From Chitinophagales bacterium (lineage in GTDB: Bacteria > Bacteroidota > Bacteroidia > Chitinophagales > UBA2359): DNA of 56,076 nt. The stretch lies in NCBI GenBank assembly GCA_020629005.1, contig JAHDEE010000013.1, forward strand, positions 1 through 56,076, given 5' to 3'. The notes under the pieces are model-generated. The model was given only the letters and a program-made list of their open reading frames with translations. It searched no databases and was not told where the DNA came from. Shown here in pieces: positions 8,308-17,803 of this stretch; positions within the stretch are counted from its first letter, which is position 1, and each line of letters starts with the position of its first letter. The position numbers and the translations under genes are program-made.

Positions 8308-9534
8308 ATGGGAATTACGATAATTCTGGGATTGCTGTCTCTAACATTGCTGATTACATGCATGCAGTTGTTTAGAGGAATAGCAAAGGAGCGGAAGGGA
8401 AAAGAAAATCTTATACACTTGCTTGAGACTATACCCATCGGCGTTTGTCACGTAGATAAGGAACTCGAAGTGATTTGGTGCAATAAGAAGATCAAGAATC
8501 TATATGAGATGCCTGAAGATTGCTTCGGGTCCAATCTGGCAGAATATGTAAATCCCAACATTATTGCAATTGTAAAGGAGACCTTGGCAGGCAATGATAA
8601 AATGGAGGTGATCTCATTTGAAGGAGGATTATCTGCCGACAAAACTCCTGTGTTTGAGTATGCTCCGGGAGTGCGCTGGATGAAGCTTTCTTATGTACCC
8701 ATATTATCGGAGCAGGGGAATCTACTTTCCTATGTCATTCTGAATGAGGACACAACAGACGAAAAGCGAGCGGAGCATCAATTGTTGGTTAATAACAAAA
8801 CCATACAATTGCAGCTACGCAAAATCGAAGATTTGAACAGCGGCCTATCTGAAGCCAATGCACATCTGGATAAATTTGCCGCAATGGCTTCTCATGATCT
8901 CAAGTCTCCCTTAAAAGTCATCCACGGTTTTGCTGGACTACTGGCCAACAAGGAGGACGAGGAATTTGGCCCTCAGGACAGAAGAATGGCCAATTATATG
9001 GAACAATGCACCAAACAAATGGGCACTTTGATCGAGGATTTGCTGACTTTTTGCAGGTTGGACCAAAAGTTGGATGATCCTGTACCAGTACAGACCAGCA
9101 AGATTGTTGATAAGGCCCTTTTCAATTTGCAATGCAGCATCAAAGAGAAAAAAGCCAACGTGCATTTCGACAAATTGCCGAAAATCGTTGTGCAGGAAAG
9201 TCTGGTATTGCAATTGTTTCAAAACATACTAGGTAATGCCTTGAAGTTCACTGAATCTGTGCGGCATCCACAAATTACGCTTAGCTCGGAGCCGGCTGAG
9301 GGCCAGTTTGTGCTGTTTACGATCGCGGATAACGGCATAGGCATAAAACCCGAGAAAACGAAGGAAATATTCCAGGCCTTTACCAGGCTTCACAACAAAA
9401 ATCAATACGAGGGCACAGGTCTAGGCCTGGCTATATGCAAGAAAATAGTTGAATTTCATCAAGGCAAGATTTGGATCGAAAGTGAACAAAATGTGGGCAC
9501 ATCTGTAAAGTTTACGCTCCCGCTTGCTACCTAA
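8308..9534 (+). CDS. PAS-domain sensor histidine kinase
   Basis: A 408-residue kinase. Residues 2-23 form one membrane helix. A PAS domain follows at about 30-150 (LLETIPIGVCHVDKELEVIW). After a short coiled coil comes HisKA with the phospho-acceptor in MASHDLKSPLKVIHGF. The HATPase_c domain has the N box (NILGNALKFT), G1 (DNGIGI) and G2 (GTGLGLAICKKI). All catalytic motifs are intact. There is no periplasmic sensor, so the PAS domain probably reads a cytosolic signal or cofactor. It is an orphan; the stand-alone receiver at 2585 is a possible but unproven partner. Confidence 0.92.
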   Translation: MGITIILGLLSLTLLITCMQLFRGIAKERKGKENLIHLLETIPIGVCHVDKELEVIWCNKKIKNLYEMPEDCFGSNLAEYVNPNIIAIVKETLAGNDKMEVISFEGGLSADKTPVFEYAPGVRWMKLSYVPILSEQGNLLSYVILNEDTTDEKRAEHQLLVNNKTIQLQLRKIEDLNSGLSEANAHLDKFAAMASHDLKSPLKVIHGFAGLLANKEDEEFGPQDRRMANYMEQCTKQMGTLIEDLLTFCRLDQKLDDPVPVQTSKIVDKALFNLQCSIKEKKANVHFDKLPKIVVQESLVLQLFQNILGNALKFTESVRHPQITLSSEPAEGQFVLFTIADNGIGIKPEKTKEIFQAFTRLHNKNQYEGTGLGLAICKKIVEFHQGKIWIESEQNVGTSVKFTLPLAT

Positions 9535-9956
9535 AATAAACGAAGCAACTCCTAAACCGAGAGAGAGAATCAGATCAAACAGGCCCAAGGCTCCTGAGGA
9601 AAAGATATTCCCCACCCCAATGCCGCATCACAGCGACCCAGAAGCTTGTGCTTTGCGTATCGAAGCAGGGATTATCCGAGGCGAGTGGAGTCTAGCTAAG
9701 GAGTGTTATTCCTTGTCGCCACCAGAGCAGCGCACATCGATTTGCTTGGAAATGCTGTCTGGCACCTCCCTGGAACTCTCGATTCTGATCAACAGCAATC
9801 AAATCGTTTCAGGTTTTAGTCCACTCATAACAATGTATGTGCCAGAAGGCGGGTTTTGCATTCTAAACAGCAAACTTTTGCACATATCGACCTCCTCTCC
9901 TGGATCAATGCGCAGCAATGTGTCTAGACTACCTCGTATAACACGCTTTAATATTA
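9535..9956. other. intergenic region without a recognisable gene
   Basis: Follows the kinase stop. An open frame runs through it into the repeat that starts at 9957, so it cannot be taken as a conserved gene. I see no terminator with a T-run after the kinase. Confidence 0.5.
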
Positions 9957-10135
9957 GGAGCGATAGGGCCGTCCAGCGCGTTAAGGTATTACCTGCTCTC
10001 CACTACTATTCGGCAGCCATCTGCCTGTTCCTGCACGGCCACTGTAGTCTCTCCGCAGGCTCCGAGCCTCCATTGGCCTGGCAGTCACCACGGCAGCTGG
10101 CCGCCTCATATCCGTTGCGATCAGGGCTATTCTGA
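9957..10135 (+). repeat. structured dispersed repeat, family 1, copy B
   Basis: Begins GGAGCGATAGG and ends GGCTATTCTG. The outer arms are GGCAGCCATCTGCC and GGCAGCTGGCCGCC. The inner arms are CTGCACGGCCA and TGGCCTGGCAG. The conserved core AGTCTCTCCGCAGGCTCCGA is present. It lies between the kinase gene and the end of the large minus-strand gene. Confidence 0.85.
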
Positions 10136-10171
10136 CACCAACACCCACGTCGCATGAAAACCATTTATCAC

Positions 10172-13100
10172 CTAGAAATTAAATCCGACACGTAAAGAGA
10201 ATGCATCCTGTTCTTCCGTGAAACTGTAATGTGGCTGAACCACTAAAAAGCCAAGCAAATCAAACCACACACCAATGGTTTGAGAGTGATGCCAATCTTC
10301 ATTTCCATCTATTTCATCCAACCACACACGACCGGAGTCAATACCAGCCAATAGTCCAATATCCATAGGTAGCCAGGTATTATCCCATGTAAACAGCCTT
10401 GCCCTCAAATCAACATTGTGGAAAAATAGTCGATCACCACGAAAACGATTTAAGCGATAACCACGAAGATTAGTGGTATTTCCTAAATCAGGATACTGGA
10501 AAAACTGTGGATCACCAAAAATCTGGGCATAACCGAATTTGTTGGCCAACACAAGCTCAGGTCGGTTCACAAGTGTGATATAAAAACTCATGTCAGCATT
10601 CCACTTAAGCACTTCTTCGTCCAGGTTCAACTCCCGGAGATATTCAATACCTGCATTCCAAAGCAGTCCATTTGCAGGAGCATTTAGTCGGTCTACAAAG
10701 CCGGAACTTACCGCAAAATCAGCACCAACATACCAACGTCGATCAAGATCTTGCCCCTGAAAGCCAAAAGATTCACTCGTGGAAATTCGGCCTTCGTCCA
10801 CTTCTATATCATTGGTTACCAAGCTGGGACCAAAAGTAAAGGTAGTTGCCTGGTCATTGGTGCTATAGAATAGTTGTGGGCGAAAATCGAATGACTGCAA
10901 CCTTACCCAATTGTATCGTATATCGGATTCGATCGGACTTGCTTCGTTGGCAGGACCATAATAATTGGTGTACCAGGGAAAATCCACATTCGAGCTAAGA
11001 GACAATCCCAAAGGACCAATCACTTCAGGAAACAGACCTGTGTAGCCAATCCGAACAGCATTTCTGCTGAAGGGAGCGACAGAGAAATTGGCAGACTGAG
11101 AAGCTTTATAGGGGAGTTTTCTCCATGCATTCGTAGTCCAATTTAGCATGCCTCCGAGCCAAAATCCATCATCAACGGTGCTACCAAAGGTAGGAGCATA
11201 GAAATTTGTGTTGTATAGAAATCCATTTCGTTCATAGTCATTCACATGCACATCGAGCGAAGTTTTGTCTTTTATGCCTTCTCCCTTGAGTTTTATGCCA
11301 TCAGGTTCATCATAAGCGAACAGCCGCTTGCCTCCTGTCTTGTTCTTGAACTCGTCTTTGTCTGCTCCGCCGATAAAGCGGATTCGGATGGCGGAGTTAT
11401 CAGCTCCGCTAACCTTCACTTCATCTTTGCCTCGAAGGCCGTACAGACGTATCTCCCTGGTTTCCTTAGGGAGAAAGGTGCGGTCATAGTGTTTTATGTC
11501 TCCCTTATCCTTTCGCTCCGCATACCAAGTTACATTAACGCTGCCGTCTTCGAATCGCTCGACTTCAAAACGATCTTTGTGGTCAGTGCCGGAAATCTGC
11601 ACTTCTTGGGATAGAAACTCATATTGCTTCCTGCAAATAGTGAGCAAATTATCTCTTCTGGATTTGAGCATGCTGATCAATTCTGCATCGTCTTCTCCTC
11701 GCACCTCTGGAGGAAGCATATCCCAGGCATCAGTCAAGGCTTCGTCTGTCATGTCCTTTTGCATCTGCTCCACTGCTTGTACCCATTCCGACCATTCCAG
11801 ATCATGTAGAAAGTATCGATCAAAATATCGCGCATTGAAGGAATGCTGGGCCGGGTTTTTGAGGTCGTGCTTTATGGTTCGGAATTTCTTCACAATGAAG
11901 GCGGCAACATACCAGGGCAGCACCCCTTTGAACTTATAAAAGGCCTGGTCCCTGTCCCTTGGAATGGGTCTGTAAATCGTCTTATCCCCCTCTTTAAAAC
12001 TGGCCCAACGCCATTGATCATCGTGTCTATCCCAATCGTGTATTAATAAATCAAAAATGCGAGATTTTAGCACCCATTGCTGATCCACATGATGGTTCTT
12101 CTTCTCTCTCAAATTGACAAGTAGATCAGAATAGCCGATGATATTTGGCGAAAAGCCGAATTGCTCGGCATCACTCCAGTCGCCGCTCGGTCGCTCTTCA
12201 AGTAAGTAGACTTCTTCAGGGAATTGCGAATTGTAATTACCAAGGCCACGCTGATGCTTCAGGTAAACCAATTTGGGTGCCGTGTAATAGATGCCGGCAG
12301 ATTTAGACAATTCGGGAATCACCAGCGCCGCGTAGGGATGACTGGCACTGTTTTGATCTTTCATGATGTTGAGCAGCTTCAGGTCCCCCATTCCTGGAGG
12401 CACGAGCTTTCTGTAGTCTTTATTGATTGACCTGAGAATAAACTGCTTTCCATCTTCACGTTGCATCCGCAGTGAATTGGAAGCCATACCACCACCTTTC
12501 TTGACGGGGGTAAGACCGCCAAATTGCTTTTCCAAATCTATAAAAGGAACCTGCACTGGCGTTGCCCACATTTCACGGTACTGGGAACCTGTAATAAATT
12601 GAAGTGCCTTGCTTGTCATAAAAGATTCATTAGCGGCAACCAATGTATCCTGCTTTGCAATTGGCAAATAGGTGATCTCCTCCTCTACCGTGCCAGGCCG
12701 GGGAGCTCTGAGCTGGTACCTATAGATTAGTCTGGCTTCTTCTCCGGGTTTTACAGAATACATTTCCATCCAGGTTTCAAACTCTTCGTAGAACAGTATT
12801 TTTGTAAAGCCAAGCGCTTGATTGGCAAAACTAACGTACTTGTCTTTTGACGTGTGATTCGTCTTTGCACCACTACCGCTAATAATAAATTGAAGCCGAT
12901 TTGCCGCGAAATGTTGCAGACCATTATCATGAGCCGAGGCAAAAACCACTCGCATTCGCAGCTCTTCGGCGATAGCGGTAATGCCTTGCGTTAGCTCCTT
13001 GTACTGCGCATTTGCCAGATCCTGCTTTCCCCCAGTAATTTTACGATACAACTGCACAGCCGTTCCAAAGACGGGAAGAGGAATCGACAAGCCGTGTGAC

Positions 13101-13861
13101 TCCCTATATGGGAAAATGTGGTCTTTTAGCGACGCATGTCCACCATGTATTCCATTAGACATGATCGGATGGTGCATGAAAAAGACAACTTCGTCATTCT
13201 TGTGTTCCGTCAAAGCTTCCTTTACAGAATCGAGCAAATCATGTCTCGACTTTATGTGACAGCCTTGATTTATGTGCTTCTCTCCTTCCCAATCTTGCAG
13301 CCACCATTGACTATCGAGAAAAATGTATGCCAGGTCTTTGTGAATCTTCACAACCTTCGGGTCACCGCATCCATTACCAGGTACCATTCTGGCTTTCTTC
13401 TTTTCTGAGAAGTATGATTCAATGAACTTCTCTTGTCTCAGCAGCGCCTTACGTCCTTTTGCTTTTGCATTGTTCCAATCTTTCTCGCCTGCAATGAAGT
13501 ATGCCCTACCTTGGTAATCTCTCAATATTTCCAGTTGTTGGCCTAGGACAGTCTCAGCATTTGTACGCCCTTCATCCTTTTTGCCCGGCATGCCATCATC
13601 ATAGATTTGATCACCGAGAAAAACCATACTGGATTCCTCAGACTCAACTGACAGCATTTGCTCCAACGCGGCCAAAACAGGTCGCGTCGAATCAGCAGCC
13701 GTTGCCCCTGCATCACCTAACATATATAGGGAGTGAACCACAGGTTTGTCTGGCAGACTTAGTTCAGACCAGTCTTCGGTTTCTGTGTCGTAATAGGGTG
13801 TTTTTGTGGCCGTACAAGCGGACAGTGCAAGTAGAACTAAGAGCAGTAGATATCGATTCAT
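10172..13861 (-). CDS. lipoprotein: metallophosphoesterase, kinase-like region and outer-membrane barrel
   Basis: A 1229-residue protein from the ATG at 13861, chosen because it opens a lipoprotein signal (MNRYLLLLVLLALSAC, Cys16). Residues ~40-325 are a calcineurin-like phosphoesterase (LYMLGDAGAT, FLGDQIYDDG, GEKDWNNA, FFMHHPIMS, ASAHDNG). Residues ~445-740 contain GGGMASNSLRMQ, FILRSINKD and HDWDRHDDQWRW (~608-619), which recall the nucleotide loop, lysine and DRHxxN-type catalytic loop of atypical kinases of the FAM20/HipA type. The last ~400 residues are beta-strands ending in VGFNF, typical of a BamA/D15-like barrel. It is likely an outer-membrane enzyme. The kinase reading is by motif only. 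Confidence 0.75.
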   Translation of the reverse strand: MNRYLLLLVLLALSACTATKTPYYDTETEDWSELSLPDKPVVHSLYMLGDAGATAADSTRPVLAALEQMLSVESEESSMVFLGDQIYDDGMPGKKDEGRTNAETVLGQQLEILRDYQGRAYFIAGEKDWNNAKAKGRKALLRQEKFIESYFSEKKKARMVPGNGCGDPKVVKIHKDLAYIFLDSQWWLQDWEGEKHINQGCHIKSRHDLLDSVKEALTEHKNDEVVFFMHHPIMSNGIHGGHASLKDHIFPYRESHGLSIPLPVFGTAVQLYRKITGGKQDLANAQYKELTQGITAIAEELRMRVVFASAHDNGLQHFAANRLQFIISGSGAKTNHTSKDKYVSFANQALGFTKILFYEEFETWMEMYSVKPGEEARLIYRYQLRAPRPGTVEEEITYLPIAKQDTLVAANESFMTSKALQFITGSQYREMWATPVQVPFIDLEKQFGGLTPVKKGGGMASNSLRMQREDGKQFILRSINKDYRKLVPPGMGDLKLLNIMKDQNSASHPYAALVIPELSKSAGIYYTAPKLVYLKHQRGLGNYNSQFPEEVYLLEERPSGDWSDAEQFGFSPNIIGYSDLLVNLREKKNHHVDQQWVLKSRIFDLLIHDWDRHDDQWRWASFKEGDKTIYRPIPRDRDQAFYKFKGVLPWYVAAFIVKKFRTIKHDLKNPAQHSFNARYFDRYFLHDLEWSEWVQAVEQMQKDMTDEALTDAWDMLPPEVRGEDDAELISMLKSRRDNLLTICRKQYEFLSQEVQISGTDHKDRFEVERFEDGSVNVTWYAERKDKGDIKHYDRTFLPKETREIRLYGLRGKDEVKVSGADNSAIRIRFIGGADKDEFKNKTGGKRLFAYDEPDGIKLKGEGIKDKTSLDVHVNDYERNGFLYNTNFYAPTFGSTVDDGFWLGGMLNWTTNAWRKLPYKASQSANFSVAPFSRNAVRIGYTGLFPEVIGPLGLSLSSNVDFPWYTNYYGPANEASPIESDIRYNWVRLQSFDFRPQLFYSTNDQATTFTFGPSLVTNDIEVDEGRISTSESFGFQGQDLDRRWYVGADFAVSSGFVDRLNAPANGLLWNAGIEYLRELNLDEEVLKWNADMSFYITLVNRPELVLANKFGYAQIFGDPQFFQYPDLGNTTNLRGYRLNRFRGDRLFFHNVDLRARLFTWDNTWLPMDIGLLAGIDSGRVWLDEIDGNEDWHHSQTIGVWFDLLGFLVVQPHYSFTEEQDAFSLRVGFNF

Positions 13862-13907
13862 AATGCAAGTGACGATAAAAGCAACAATAGCAAAGAGGGC
13901 CAGGGTA

Positions 13908-14105
13908 TTAGCGTCTCTGACTGCGTTTTCGTTGCTGTTGATACATGGCCCAGCCGAAGCCCAGGGCAAACAACAGAAGACCCAGGTTGCTCAGCATCGG
14001 ATTAACCCCATCTGATACGGTCGCATAGATGAAAAGGATGGTGCCTACGGCCATCGATATATTGGCTGCGAGATTGAGCATTCTATTTTCTTTCATATTT
14101 GACAT
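13908..14105 (-). CDS. small two-helix membrane protein
   Basis: 65 residues from the ATG at 14105: a short polar start, a helix at about 8-28 (NLAANISMAVGTILFIYATV), a short loop, a second helix at about 35-53 (LSNLGLLLFALGFGWAMY), and a basic tail QQQRKRSQRR that should face the cytoplasm. The gene starts 13 bp after the stop of the MBL lipoprotein gene and ends 46 bp before the next start, so it fits an operon with its neighbours. The frame is open further upstream, but that part overlaps the preceding gene. Function unknown. Confidence 0.6.
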   Translation of the reverse strand: MSNMKENRMLNLAANISMAVGTILFIYATVSDGVNPMLSNLGLLLFALGFGWAMYQQQRKRSQRR

Positions 14106-14118
14106 TTTTTCCCAGTGG

Positions 14119-15096
14119 CTAGAGCGGATATTCATTTTGCATGAGCGCAATTCCAAAGCCCGCATCGTAGACTTTCGATCTTTGATCGCTATTGGTTTGT
14201 AGTACTGGATTTGTATGATTAAAATGTAAGAAGAAAATTTTTTCTCTTTCGGATTCAGGTTCTTCAGCAAACAGTTCCATTGTTTCAACTATGAAGGGAT
14301 GAGGGATCTCGGACATGTCACGATTATTGAGTTCTTCACCATCATAGAAGGTAGCGTCCAGAAATGCATAGTCCACTTTTTTGACCTCTTCAATAATGTC
14401 CTTTTCCCATCGCTCCCATTTATCGATATCCGGTATAAACAAGGCGGTCTTGTTTGGCCCCTTGATGCTGAATCCAACAGTCTCGGAAAATTCATCTCGA
14501 TGAGGAACGAGAAAAGGCTTTACTGAAAGATCGTCGCTGAGCTTGACCTCTACCTGGTGCTCTAATTGTCTTAAGCTAATATTGTGGTTCGATACAAGTT
14601 GGCTCCAGGGACCATTTTGACGTAGATAATCTGCCATTTTGGGCATGACATATACCGGCTGTTTGTTGGCATTCATGGCCTCTTTGCCGAGTTGCATCAA
14701 GCCTGTGTAATGACCGATATGCGCATGTGTTATGAAGATTGCCTCGGGCAAGAAAGTCGCTGGCGGTTCTACACAACGATGCAAAATTTCGAGTTGCCTG
14801 ATAATGTCCGGGCTTGCCTCAAACAAATATGACTTGTTGTTATCGGCATCAATCAGACCCAATGCGACAACATTTCTCGTTGGATCAGGATTCTCGAATA
14901 GGTCATTACAGCATTTCTTCTTGCAGCCGATTTGAGGAGAGCCGGCATCTTGCACGTTTCCCAGTATCTTGATGCTTGTCTTCTGCACAGGAACCGGTGC
15001 AGTCTTGGCGTCCAGCCAAGAGGAAGAAGGGTCCGGTTTGTCTGAGCAAGCGCAAGCCAAAACAAGTATTAGAAACAGCAGGCTATCAAGCTTCAT
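14119..15096 (-). CDS. PqqB-like metallo-beta-lactamase-fold lipoprotein
   Basis: A 325-residue exported lipoprotein (signal FLILVLACAC, lipobox Cys near 15-17). The start of the mature domain, ILGNVQDAGSPQIGC with a following KKCC, matches the PqqB-type MBL subfamily. The metal motif is ITHAHIGHYTGL, where the canonical HxHxDH reads HAHIGH, so the usual Asp is Gly. Further motifs are PHRDEFSETVGF, IPDIDKWERWE and FLHFNHTNP. No other pqq gene is nearby and the protein is exported, so it is unlikely to make PQQ here. A hydrolase of unknown substrate is the safest call. Confidence 0.75.
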   Translation of the reverse strand: MKLDSLLFLILVLACACSDKPDPSSSWLDAKTAPVPVQKTSIKILGNVQDAGSPQIGCKKKCCNDLFENPDPTRNVVALGLIDADNNKSYLFEASPDIIRQLEILHRCVEPPATFLPEAIFITHAHIGHYTGLMQLGKEAMNANKQPVYVMPKMADYLRQNGPWSQLVSNHNISLRQLEHQVEVKLSDDLSVKPFLVPHRDEFSETVGFSIKGPNKTALFIPDIDKWERWEKDIIEEVKKVDYAFLDATFYDGEELNNRDMSEIPHPFIVETMELFAEEPESEREKIFFLHFNHTNPVLQTNSDQRSKVYDAGFGIALMQNEYPL

Positions 15097-15176
15097 TGTG
15101 GCATTTGTTCCTACTAAGCTAGAAAAAAATCAGTAAAATCCCGGAGGGGGCCCACATTGCCTTGGATCGTGTATGA

Positions 15177-16319
15177 TCAAAAACCCATAGAGCGACCGAT
15201 GATCTCTTTCATGATCTCATTCGTGCCACCGTAAATTCTCTGCACACGACTGTCTGTGTAAGCTCGCGCTATTGGGTACTCACGCATGTAGCCATATCCG
15301 CCATGCAATTGCAGACATTGATCCACGACTTTGCACTGCATATCAGTAACCCAATACTTGGCCATCGAAGCCTTTTCCGGACTCAGGTTACCTGCGTTTA
15401 GTTCTGTAATGCACTGGTCAACAAAAGTCCTCGCTATCGTCACTTCCGTTTTCATTTCCGCCAGTTTAAATCGGGAATTCTGAAACGAACCTATTGAACG
15501 ACCAAAAGCCTTCCGGTCTTTGCAATACTGAATGGTAATATCCAGGCAGGTTTCCGCCGCTGCAACTCCCATCAAGGCGATGGACAATCGCTCCTGGGCA
15601 AGATTATGCATTAAGTAGAAAAAGCCTGCACCTTCCTGTCCAAGTAGGTTTTCAACAGGTACCATAACATCTTCAAAAAACAGCTCAGCAGTATCCTGCG
15701 CTTTAAGCCCGATCTTGTCTAAATTTTTGCCACGGCTGAAGCCTTTCATTCCTCGTTCGACGACCAACAGTGAAATTCCGCCGTGACTCTCTTCCGGTGC
15801 TGTCTTCGCTACCACGATGACAATATCACTCATGATGCCATTTGTAATAAATGTTTTAGAGCCATTGACAATATAATGATCGCCTTTCTTGATTGCTGTA
15901 GTTTGGACCGCAGCGAGATCGCTGCCAGTGCCAGGTTCAGTCATTGCAATAGCGGTGACTACTTCTCCGCTTACCATTCCAGGCATCCAACGCTGCTTCT
16001 GTTCATCTGTGAAGTAGGTCGTGCAATAGGGTGCGACGATATCGTTCTGCAAAGCAAAACCGGGTCCACTCGTCCCTCCCCTGACTAGCTCTTCAGAAAT
16101 AATGGCATTGTATCGAAAGTCTTTAAAGCCCAGGCCGCCGTGCTCTTCTGGAAAATCCATGCACAACATGCCAAGTGCACCAGCTTTCAACCATAGGTCT
16201 CGCGGCACGATTCCTGCATCATCCCATTGCAATGAATAAGGTTCGACTTCCTTCTTGACAAAATCTCTAACTGCCTGTTGAAACATTAAATGCTCTTCTT
16301 CTAAAAGATGCTCCTGCAT
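15177..16319 (-). CDS. acyl-CoA dehydrogenase
   Basis: A 380-residue flavoenzyme for the first step of beta-oxidation. The FAD and substrate signatures are present: AIAMTEPGTGSDLAAV, FITNG, RKAFGRSIGSFQ and LHGGYGYMREYPIARAYTDS, with the catalytic base in YGGTNEI at E368. Length and motifs are standard for short/medium- or branched-chain enzymes. Chain-length preference cannot be read. It is divergent from a second, more distant family member at 16472; the 152 bp between them should hold both promoters. The TGA-free end leaves 80 bp before the next gene. Confidence 0.93.
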   Translation of the reverse strand: MQEHLLEEEHLMFQQAVRDFVKKEVEPYSLQWDDAGIVPRDLWLKAGALGMLCMDFPEEHGGLGFKDFRYNAIISEELVRGGTSGPGFALQNDIVAPYCTTYFTDEQKQRWMPGMVSGEVVTAIAMTEPGTGSDLAAVQTTAIKKGDHYIVNGSKTFITNGIMSDIVIVVAKTAPEESHGGISLLVVERGMKGFSRGKNLDKIGLKAQDTAELFFEDVMVPVENLLGQEGAGFFYLMHNLAQERLSIALMGVAAAETCLDITIQYCKDRKAFGRSIGSFQNSRFKLAEMKTEVTIARTFVDQCITELNAGNLSPEKASMAKYWVTDMQCKVVDQCLQLHGGYGYMREYPIARAYTDSRVQRIYGGTNEIMKEIIGRSMGF

Positions 16320-16410
16320 AAACTGGTTTTAAGATCCCCCCCAAGTGATGATTTTCAATGGGCTTGCAAAATGCAAAATAAGCGGCAGATTCTCATCCCT
16401 GGTCCGCTCA

Positions 16411-16418
16411 TAATTTTG
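16411..16418 (+). promoter_or_regulatory. Bacteroidota-type -7 element
   Basis: TAATTTTG matches TAnnTTTG and lies 53 bp before the ATG of the plus-strand acyl-CoA dehydrogenase gene. No convincing -33 TTG lies at the expected spacing, so confidence is modest. Confidence 0.35.
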
Positions 16419-16471
16419 CGTTCTCAATCACAATACTCGACAGAATGCTATCTTCGTAGAAAACTGGAACA

Positions 16472-17701
16472 ATGGACTTTAGACCTTCAGATCGCACTTC
16501 GGAATACCTTGAGAAGATAAAGGATTTCATGAATGAGCATATTGTGCCCTTCGAAATGTCATTTCTTGCTGAGCAGAGAGAAAAAAATCTGGGAGGAAAC
16601 TGGCTCAAATGGGAGCAGTCGCCCTGGATCGAAGAGCTAAAATCGAAAGCTCGCGAACGTGGTCTCTGGAATCTGTTCATTGACAGCAAAGAATACGATG
16701 GAATGCCAAACGTTGATTATGCCCCATTGGCAGAGCAAATGGGTAGATCTCAAATTGCATCGGTGGTATTCAATTGCAATGCTCCGGATTCCGGTAATAT
16801 GGAAGTACTAATGAAATACGGCACTGATGCTCAACGGGAACAATGGCTTGGGCCCTTGATGGACGGAAAGATCAGATCCGCGTTTTGCATGACCGAACCA
16901 GAAGTAGCATCATCAGATGCGACCAATATGCAGGCCACCGCAGCACTGGAGGGCGACGAGGTGGTAATCAATGGTACCAAATGGTGGTCAAGTGGTATCG
17001 GTCATCCAGATTGCAAGGTGATCATTTTTATGGGATTGACTTATCCTGAGGCACAAAAGCACGCCAGACATTCGATGGTTTTGGTTCCATTGGACAGCCC
17101 GGGTGTGGAAATCAAGCGAATGCTTCCTGTCTTCGGCGAATTTGATGAGCCGTTCGGGCATGGAGAAGTCAGTTTTACAGATGTGAGGCTTCCGAAGGAA
17201 AACATTGTACTCGGCCCAGGTAGAGGTTTTGAGATTGCACAGGGTCGTTTGGGTCCTGGACGTATCCATCATTGTATGCGATGCATAGGCGCAGCTGAAA
17301 TGGCCTTGGAGTTGATGATAAAGAGGGGCATGGAACGAGTGGCCTTTGGGCGGCCGATCATCCAGCTGGGAGGTAACAGAGAGCGAATTGCCAATCTGCG
17401 GATTGCCATCGATCAAGCGAGATTGCTAACCTTGCATGCAGCATGGAAAGTTGATCAGTTTGGAGGTCTTGGCGCAGTGTCAGATGTGTCTGCGATCAAG
17501 GTTGTAGCACCAAATGTTTTGCAGTTAGTAGCCGATGAGGCTATACAAATGTTCGGAGGTGCAGGGGTATCCAACGATACACCGCTTGCCATGATATTTG
17601 CATATGCGAGAATCATCCGAATAGCTGATGGGCCTGATGCTGTGCACAGAGGCTTGGTTTCCAGATTCGAACTGAGAAAATATAAACAAGCCTCAAAATG
17701 A
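16472..17701 (+). CDS. acyl-CoA dehydrogenase, ACAD10/11 (LvaC)-like
   Basis: A 409-residue protein. The FAD motifs FCMTEPEVASSDATN and INGTKWWSSGIGHPDC, plus the C-terminal RIIRIADGPDAVHRG block, place it with ACAD10/11-type enzymes. These act after a kinase in breakdown of 4-hydroxyacyl-CoA; LvaC in Pseudomonas putida levulinate catabolism is one. The usual form of the last block is DGPDEVH. Here the Glu that aligns by eye with the catalytic base reads Ala. An APH-type kinase of the matching class is encoded at 19977, on the same strand, three genes on. Family is secure; the pathway is inference. Confidence 0.85.
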   Translation: MDFRPSDRTSEYLEKIKDFMNEHIVPFEMSFLAEQREKNLGGNWLKWEQSPWIEELKSKARERGLWNLFIDSKEYDGMPNVDYAPLAEQMGRSQIASVVFNCNAPDSGNMEVLMKYGTDAQREQWLGPLMDGKIRSAFCMTEPEVASSDATNMQATAALEGDEVVINGTKWWSSGIGHPDCKVIIFMGLTYPEAQKHARHSMVLVPLDSPGVEIKRMLPVFGEFDEPFGHGEVSFTDVRLPKENIVLGPGRGFEIAQGRLGPGRIHHCMRCIGAAEMALELMIKRGMERVAFGRPIIQLGGNRERIANLRIAIDQARLLTLHAAWKVDQFGGLGAVSDVSAIKVVAPNVLQLVADEAIQMFGGAGVSNDTPLAMIFAYARIIRIADGPDAVHRGLVSRFELRKYKQASK

Positions 17702-17803
17702 AAACAGTAGCTTTAATGCCAGGCTTCACAGCTTGATTTCGAGAGGCGGACTGAACTAAATTTCGCATTTCACAATTGATATTAGAAACCAAAGCTTAAA
17801 TCT

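Noticed and set aside
8012-8323. 103-residue ORF overlapping the start of the histidine kinase
   Set aside because: No domain, no conserved features, ends inside the kinase gene; likely chance.
9524-10135. 203-residue plus-strand ORF after the histidine kinase
   Set aside because: It overlaps the kinase end and then reads through repeat copy B; composition is not that of a protein.
11496-11939. Antisense ORFs within the large phosphoesterase-barrel gene
   Set aside because: Shadow frames; the minus-strand protein has continuous recognisable motifs across this part.
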